Shown here piece after piece: positions 59,371-64,000 of a stretch of 64,000 nucleotides of DNA; within the stretch, counting starts at the first letter, position 1, and the number at the start of each line of letters is the position of its first letter. The notes beneath the pieces are model-generated. The model saw only the letters and a list, made by a program, of their open reading frames with translations, was not told the origin of the DNA and made no database searches. The DNA comes from Natronobacterium texcoconense (GTDB lineage: Archaea; Halobacteriota; Halobacteria; Halobacteriales; Natrialbaceae). The stretch spans positions 62,001-126,000 of the forward strand of contig NZ_FNLC01000005.1 in assembly GCF_900104065.1 (NCBI RefSeq), written 5' to 3'. Position numbers and translations under genes: made by a program.

Positions 59371-60606
59371 TTACTCCTTGAGTGTCCCGAGGCCGATCAG
59401 TCGCCAGCGTGCACCGATCCGGCGGTTGATCGCGATCTTCGCGCCGGGTGCGGCTGCGACGGGCCGCTTGAGGTTGACCTCGCATTCTCCTTCTCGGGCG
59501 CTCGTGACCGCGCCGACGGTCGTCGCCGTGCCGACAGTCATCATCAGGGGTTCGCCCGTGCTGATCTCCTCGACCTCGCCTTCTTCGCCGTCGGTGCCGA
59601 CGACGCGCTCGAGCAGGTCGACCTCCATCGTGAAGCCGTCCCAGGTCGGTGGGAGCGATCCCGAGGGGCCGGCGAGTCGACCGGCGAGGGCATCGCCTTT
59701 CGTCAGCGACGGGTCGAGTCCGGTTCCGACGCCCAGCAGACCACCGGGCGTCGCGGCGTCGACGTCCTCGCCGCCTGCCTGCAGCGAGCGTATCGTCGTC
59801 TTGATCGGGACGTACTCGCTCTGGCCGCCCTCCTCGACCTCGCGGCCGGGGCGGATCTCGATCTCGTCGCCGACCTCGAGTTCGCCCTGGACGAGGCTGC
59901 CGCCGAGGACGCCGCCGGCGAGGTTGTCGGCGGTCGTGCCCGGCTTGTTGATGTCGAAACTGCGGGCGACGTGCATCAGCGGATCGTCGTCAGGATCCTG
60001 TTCGGGCGTGGGGATCTCTTCTTCGATCGCCTGCATCAGCAGATCCATGTTGACCTCCTGGCCCGCGGAGACGGGGACGACGGGTGCGTCTTCGGCGACG
60101 GTCCCCTCGACGAACTCCTGGATCTCCTCGTAGTTGTCCCGTGCCTGCTGGGAGTCGACGAGGTCGACCTTGTTCTGGGCGATGACGATGTTGTCGATTC
60201 CGATGATGTCGAGTGCCATCAGGTGCTCTTCGGTCTGTGGCTGTGGCACGGGCTCGTTGGCGCTGACGACCAGCACGGCGCCGTCCATCAGCGACGCTCC
60301 CGACAGCATCGTCGCCATCAGGGTCTCGTGCCCTGGGGCGTCGACGAACGAGACGGTCCGAAGCGGCTCGCTTTCCGAGCCGTCCGGACACTCCTCGGCG
60401 ACGGTGTAACACTCGGGTTCCTCGACTCCCTCGCAGTGACGGAACGTCGCGTCCGCGTAGCCGAGCCTGATGGAGATGCCGCGTTTCATCTCCTCACTGT
60501 GCTGGTCGGTCCACGACCCACTCAGGGCTTGGACCAGCGTGGTCTTGCCGTGGTCGACGTGACCGACGAGCCCGATGTTCACCTCCGGTTGTTGATTTCC
60601 TGCCAT
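59371..60606 (-). CDS. eif2g: translation initiation factor aIF2 gamma, 411 aa
   Basis: GTPase subunit that binds initiator tRNA. P-loop GHVDHGKTT at 15-23, switch region with [24 protein letters not shown] for G3, NKVD for G4 (AQNKVDLV), and zinc-type Cys positions ([12 protein letters not shown]). Beta-barrel domains II and III complete to the C-terminus ([19 protein letters not shown]). First gene of the operon with PIN, rpoE, spt4 and DPCK. Confidence 0.96.
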   Translation of the reverse strand: MAGNQQPEVNIGLVGHVDHGKTTLVQALSGSWTDQHSEEMKRGISIRLGYADATFRHCEGVEEPECYTVAEECPDGSESEPLRTVSFVDAPGHETLMATMLSGASLMDGAVLVVSANEPVPQPQTEEHLMALDIIGIDNIVIAQNKVDLVDSQQARDNYEEIQEFVEGTVAEDAPVVPVSAGQEVNMDLLMQAIEEEIPTPEQDPDDDPLMHVARSFDINKPGTTADNLAGGVLGGSLVQGELEVGDEIEIRPGREVEEGGQSEYVPIKTTIRSLQAGGEDVDAATPGGLLGVGTGLDPSLTKGDALAGRLAGPSGSLPPTWDGFTMEVDLLERVVGTDGEEGEVEEISTGEPLMMTVGTATTVGAVTSAREGECEVNLKRPVAAAPGAKIAINRRIGARWRLIGLGTLKE

Positions 60607-60870
60607 AAGACGATGAGTAATCTTGGGAATAGCTTCCCTCGTGCGCTTGATAAACCTACTGTTCTGAAGGCGGCCTCGGCGGGGGGTGATGCGTCGGTGT
60701 GACAGGGTTCGACCGTGCTCGTGCGTCCGTGTTCGCTATATAATACCTATACTGGCCTCGAGCGCCGATCGACCGCACACGATCCGGTGCTCGTGGCTCG
60801 GAAAAGTCAATGAAGTTACAAAAATGCGTTTCAGCCAATAGTTTTGATAACGCGTATCATAGGTGCCGAT
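60607..60870. other. intergenic region with regulator promoter
   Basis: 264 bases between divergent genes, no gene seen. AT-rich TATATAATACC near 60736-60746 on the plus strand and, close to the 60871 start, an operator-like inverted repeat (60845-60859). Confidence 0.5.
60845..60859 (+). promoter_or_regulatory. TGATA/TATCA inverted repeat over the regulator's promoter
   Basis: TGATA-ACGCG-TATCA ends 11 bases before the ATG at 60871 and covers the expected TATA position; a candidate autoregulatory operator. Confidence 0.5.
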
Positions 60871-61788
60871 ATGAGCGGATCAAACGTTTCGAGCGAGCGG
60901 GAACCCGACACCGAACCCGTCCTCGAGTGTGTGGACTGTCTCGACCCGGCCGACGCCTTCGCGCTGGTCGGCAACGAGACGCGGCTGTCGATTCTCCGTG
61001 CGCTGTGGGCCGCCGACGAGCGACCCGTGTCGTTCTCGGAACTGCGCCGTGAGGTCGGGATGACCGACTCCGCGCAGTTCAACTACCACCTCCAGGAGTT
61101 GACGGGCCACTTCGTCACGCAGGGAGAGGACGGCTACACGTTCAAACACGCCGGCGAGAAGGTCGTCCGGTCGGTGATCGCGGGCTCGTTCAACGAACAG
61201 CCGACGCTCGAGCCGTTCCCCGTCGAGGGGGCCTGTATCGACTGTGACGGCCCGCTACAGGCGGTCTACGAGGACGAACGGCTCGGCATCGAGTGTCGCG
61301 ACTGTGGGCAGTGTCACGGCGAGTACGCCTTCCCGCCGGGTGGGTTGAACGACCGCACTCACGGGGAGATCGCCGACGCGTTCGACCAGCGCGTCCGTCA
61401 TCTCCACTGTCTGGCGGCCGACGGCGTCTGTCCGGAGTGTAGCGGCCGAATGGAGAGCCGGATCGTCGAACACGGCGACTGCTGTCTCGGCGTCGAACTG
61501 CGCGTCGACCACGAGTGCGCCCAGTGTGGTCACACGCTCTGTTCTGCGGCCGGCCTCCGCCTGCTCGACCACTCTGCGGTCGTCAGCTTCCACCGCGACC
61601 GCGGCGTCGCCCTGGACGAGCGACCGTACTGGACGCTCCCCTGGTGCGTCGCCGACGAACACACTCGTATCGTCGAGCGCGATCCCTACCGCCTCGAGGT
61701 GCGGATTCCGCTCGAGGGGGACCTGCTGCGCGTTCGGCTCGACGAGGGGCTGAACGTGCTCGAGACGAGCGTCGAACTCGCGGAGTAA
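60871..61788 (+). CDS. ArsR-like winged-helix regulator with zinc ribbons, 305 aa
   Basis: Transcription regulator. wHTH at about 25-100 (ADAFALVGNETRLSILRALWAADERPVSFSELRREVGMTDSAQFNYHLQELTGHFV), then two zinc-binding blocks: CIDCDGPL ... IECRDCGQCHGEYAFPPGG and CPECSGRM ... HECAQCGHTLCSAAG. A C-terminal beta domain RIVERDPYRLEVRIPLEGDLLRVRLDEGLNVLE follows. Start at 60871 from family N-terminus. This wHTH-zinc layout (DUF7351-like) is typical of haloarchaea; signal unknown. Confidence 0.85.
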   Translation: MSGSNVSSEREPDTEPVLECVDCLDPADAFALVGNETRLSILRALWAADERPVSFSELRREVGMTDSAQFNYHLQELTGHFVTQGEDGYTFKHAGEKVVRSVIAGSFNEQPTLEPFPVEGACIDCDGPLQAVYEDERLGIECRDCGQCHGEYAFPPGGLNDRTHGEIADAFDQRVRHLHCLAADGVCPECSGRMESRIVEHGDCCLGVELRVDHECAQCGHTLCSAAGLRLLDHSAVVSFHRDRGVALDERPYWTLPWCVADEHTRIVERDPYRLEVRIPLEGDLLRVRLDEGLNVLETSVELAE

Positions 61789-61926
61789 ACCGCTGCTCTC
61801 GTTCTGATCGGTTCGATGCGGTCCGGCCACCGCCACTACTGAAGACGATTTCAGTAACGAACGCTACAGAAATATAATTCAGATTATACTTATCGGGTGT
61901 CGGGTTCTTCCACTACGTGTAGGACA

Positions 61927-62280
61927 ATGCGATCTCAGGATCCGATTCGACCGCCCTATACGCGTACCGCCGATCCCAACCATCCGCCGTCGCTCGGGAC
62001 GACGATCGTGACGACCGCAGCGTTCGTCATCAGCTTCGGCGTTACAGCACTCACCATCGATCTACTCGGTGGCACGTCGACTGCCGCCGCAACCGGCATC
62101 GCCGTCGGATTCGTGACGCTGGTCGCGGTCGCCGGAACGCTGACAGCCGCCAGTCGACGACTCCGAACCCGTCTCGAGCGTTCCGACCGAGAATCCGAAC
62201 GCGACGCGCGCTGTGAGTTCCCCGACGCCGAGTCGCCCGATACCGAGCGGTGTCACGCGACGCGAGCGAGCGTCGACTGA
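61927..62280 (+). CDS. two-TM small membrane protein, 117 aa
   Basis: N-terminal PPYTRTADPNHPPSLGT segment, two helices at about 23-44 and 52-72, then a basic/acidic cytosolic tail RRLRTRLERSDRESERD. A CTACGTGTAG repeat lies 5 bases before the ATG and an ATTATACTT box about 38 bases upstream. No function known. Confidence 0.62.
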   Translation: MRSQDPIRPPYTRTADPNHPPSLGTTIVTTAAFVISFGVTALTIDLLGGTSTAAATGIAVGFVTLVAVAGTLTAASRRLRTRLERSDRESERDARCEFPDAESPDTERCHATRASVD

Positions 62281-62353
62281 TACTGCCGAACAGCGACGAC
62301 GGCGACGTCACCGACCTTCGAACAGGACAACACCGAGTCAGCAGGACAGTTCG

Positions 62354-62360
62354 TTTTTAT
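62354..62360 (+). promoter_or_regulatory. TATA-like box before GTG-started DUF5787 gene
   Basis: TTTTTAT centred 27 bases before the GTG at 62384. Confidence 0.55.
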
Positions 62361-62383
62361 CCGCTCGCCGCCACCGATCGGTC

Positions 62384-63361
62384 GTGAGCGAGTTCGCGTT
62401 CGAACTCGAGCTGTGTGCCCATCTCGAGCGCCGCGGCGAAGAAATTCTCGCGCGGCAGCTCGGTGCGAGCGTCGCCGCTCCCGGCGGCCGAATCCTCGAC
62501 GTCGTCCGGGTCGAGCCCGGACCGGAGTTCGACGACCGAACCGAGATCACGGGCGAGACGATCCCCGATGCCGCCATCGCAGCCGACGTTGGCCCCGGTC
62601 GGGCGCGATACTGGAAGGACGCTTTCGACGGCTTTCACCCCGATCACGCGCGCCGCGCGATGGAACGAGCCTGCGAGATCGGCTTTCTCGAACGCGAACG
62701 CCGCAAGGGTCGTGAGTACGTCCGTCAGGTCACGCGGTACCCGGACTGGTACGGCCGCATCGTCGGCATCGAGAACAAACCCGATCTCGGGCGGCCGGGC
62801 GACCTCGAGTCACAGCTTCGAACCGACGTCAGTCTCGGACTCGTCGACGAGGTCGTGCTCGCGACCGAGAGCTACGTCACGCGCGCACATCTGAATCGCA
62901 TCCCCGAGGAAGTCGGCGTCTGGCGCGTCCACCGAAACGAGACGGGAATCGACCTCGAGGTGATCCGCGAACCGACCTCGCTCGCGGTCGACGAACCCGG
63001 GATCGAACTGCTCGAGTCCCACCCCGGCCGGACGGACGTCGACGTCGTCTCTCGCGAAGAGAAAGCGCGCGCTCGCCGTCGCATCGCCGAGCGAGCGTAC
63101 GGCAAGGGGTGGCGGACGTACGAGTTCCCGGGCTGTACCGCCTGCAGCGCGAAGCAAACTCAGAACGCGACCCTGCCTCACTGCGAGTGGCACGGCCGGA
63201 TCGTCGACGCCAACGCCGAGTGTGGACCGTCGTGTCCGGGATACGAGCCCGGTTCGGCTCCGGACGTCGACCTCGAGGCCGAACGCGACCGGGAGACGGC
63301 GTGGCGGGCGGAGCCGGACGGCAGGCGGCGACGACAATCGGGATTAGACCAGTTTCGATAA
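62384..63361 (+). CDS. DUF5787-type protein (GTG start), 325 aa
   Basis: Conserved haloarchaeal protein with a nuclease-like core: SEFAFELELCAHLE, RYPDWYGRIVGIENKPDLGRPGDLESQLRTDVSLGLVDEVVLATESYVTRAHLNRIP, the latter with the E-x-K pattern (IENKPDL) of PD-(D/E)xK enzymes. The C-terminus has cysteines in GCTACSAKQ ... HCEWHG ... CGPSCPGY that suggest a metal site. GTG at 62384 is supported by the promoter box. A DNA or RNA nuclease role is inference. Confidence 0.75.
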   Translation: MSEFAFELELCAHLERRGEEILARQLGASVAAPGGRILDVVRVEPGPEFDDRTEITGETIPDAAIAADVGPGRARYWKDAFDGFHPDHARRAMERACEIGFLERERRKGREYVRQVTRYPDWYGRIVGIENKPDLGRPGDLESQLRTDVSLGLVDEVVLATESYVTRAHLNRIPEEVGVWRVHRNETGIDLEVIREPTSLAVDEPGIELLESHPGRTDVDVVSREEKARARRRIAERAYGKGWRTYEFPGCTACSAKQTQNATLPHCEWHGRIVDANAECGPSCPGYEPGSAPDVDLEAERDRETAWRAEPDGRRRRQSGLDQFR

Positions 63362-63392
63362 TCGCAATCGAGGTTCAGGGATTCGATGGCCG

Positions 63393-63590
63393 TTACTCGC
63401 TCGAGTCGAGTCGCGTCGGGACGAAAGAATGGACCACGAGAACGACGGTTCCGAGGAAGAGCCACAGTCCGAGCACGTCGTTTCCGCCGTGAAGAAACCC
63501 GACGGCCAGTGCTGCAAGGGCCAGGGCAGCTATCGCGGTCCGAATCGCATGGAGGGCGGTGACTATCTCCGAGTCGCTGGTTTCCGGCAT
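63393..63590 (-). CDS. two-TM small membrane protein, 65 aa
   Basis: Short protein with two helices (about 15-33 and 38-54) and charged ends. Convergent with the DUF5787 gene. Supported only by hydrophobicity and composition. Confidence 0.55.
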   Translation of the reverse strand: MPETSDSEIVTALHAIRTAIAALALAALAVGFLHGGNDVLGLWLFLGTVVLVVHSFVPTRLDSSE

Positions 63591-63635
63591 GATCGAATAC
63601 TGTAACCGTAATTAAATAAGTCCAAATGGTCGACC

Positions 63636-64000
63636 TTACAGCACGTACTCCTCGCCGTCGACCGCAAGCGGCTCCTCGAACGCCTCGTCGACCGGATAGT
63701 AGTGAGCGGCGTGGACCAGCCGCGTCCGATCGGCGTTCAAGTCCTCCGCGAGCGCGAGCGCGCCCTCTCGAGTCATGTGTTTCGTTCCGAACGTCCGGGG
63801 CACACCATCTGGCCCCTCGTGACGGCCGCCGACGGGGTGGTACTCGCAGAAGTCGGCGGGAACGATCGCGTCGGCCAACAGGAGGTCGGGATCGGCGAGC
63901 ACCGCCCGCGATTCGGCGGGCACGTCGTAGCTCGTATCACCCGAGAGGGACAGCTTCGCGCCCGTCTCGGGATCTTCGATCGCGAGGCCGTAACAGAGCA
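63636..64000 (-). CDS. MBL-fold metallo-hydrolase, C-terminal part (partial, runs off right edge)
   Basis: C-terminal about 121 residues of a metallo-beta-lactamase-fold protein. The frame stays open to the edge of the window (LCYGLAIEDPETGAKLSLSGDTSYD), with the Asp metal ligand in SGDTSYD and His in FGTKHMT and HAAHYYP. Downstream end is complete at 63636. Family members include RNase Z-like and glyoxalase-like hydrolases; which cannot be told from this part. Confidence 0.82.
   Translation of the reverse strand, partial: LCYGLAIEDPETGAKLSLSGDTSYDVPAESRAVLADPDLLLADAIVPADFCEYHPVGGRHEGPDGVPRTFGTKHMTREGALALAEDLNADRTRLVHAAHYYPVDEAFEEPLAVDGEEYVL

Noticed and set aside
1-64000. tRNA or rRNA genes
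   Set aside because: I looked for the T-loop GGTTCGAATCC pattern and paired acceptor stems by eye in the intergenic regions and found no convincing case; TTCGAACC near 22278 belongs to a palindrome. A covariance scan would settle it.

Overview
The window is chromosomal DNA of a halophilic archaeon (class Halobacteria; the repeat types and gene content look like the Natrialbales/Natrinema-Haloterrigena side, but this is only an impression). The reasons are high GC, strongly acidic proteins, many leaderless genes with an AT-rich box about 27 bases before the start codon, and archaeal information-processing genes (aIF2 gamma, Rpo7, Spt4, S19e, PDCD5 protein, class I LysRS). No rRNA, tRNA or CRISPR array was seen.

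Region 1-8300 is a surface/secretion island. It holds an ER-type (Ser/His) signal peptidase that runs off the left edge, three consecutive DUF1102/TasA-like secreted proteins, a two-TM winged-helix regulator of the DUF7344 type with a fourth TasA-like protein, and a Tat-type secreted protein next to an extremely acidic lipoprotein. Two of its operons are preceded by the same bipartite promoter element and a third by a shortened version, so the island is probably one regulon. I infer a haloarchaeal counterpart of the SipW-TasA filament system. This is the best candidate for a little-described system here.

Region 8300-24800 holds an LLM flavin oxidoreductase, two paired YdjM-like membrane proteins, a PIN-ATPase-KH protein, a globin-coupled transducer with a degenerate signalling tip, an M20 peptidase, two tandem M32 carboxypeptidases, a universal stress protein, an SDR enzyme, a HalOD1 / zinc-ribbon overlapping pair, a structured and repeat-rich non-coding kilobase, and a BtuF-like protein.

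Region 24900-31600 is a sulfatase / AstE-AspA-type deacylase / sulfatase cluster, then hisS, then an AT-rich HAD gene bounded by 18-base inverted repeats (a probable transferred element).

Region 31600-46000 holds a secreted acidic protein and a membrane-anchored HTH regulator that share AACTAGTT sites, then housekeeping genes (DUF71-type ATPase, PDCD5, S19e, thiL, M50 protease, a MoaE fusion, CapA-like protein, pyrH-lysS, PDZ-M50 protease, formyltransferase-like protein). Region 46000-57500 has a PadR regulator divergent from a PitA/HemQ-like heme protein, small haloarchaeal DUF genes, a GcvT/YgfZ protein, paired membrane paralogues, a DUF389 protein, a MATE exporter and a geranylgeranyl reductase. 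Region 57500-60600 is the conserved archaeal eif2g-PIN-rpoE-spt4-DPCK operon. The right end carries an ArsR-like zinc regulator, a DUF5787 protein and the C-terminus of an MBL-fold hydrolase.
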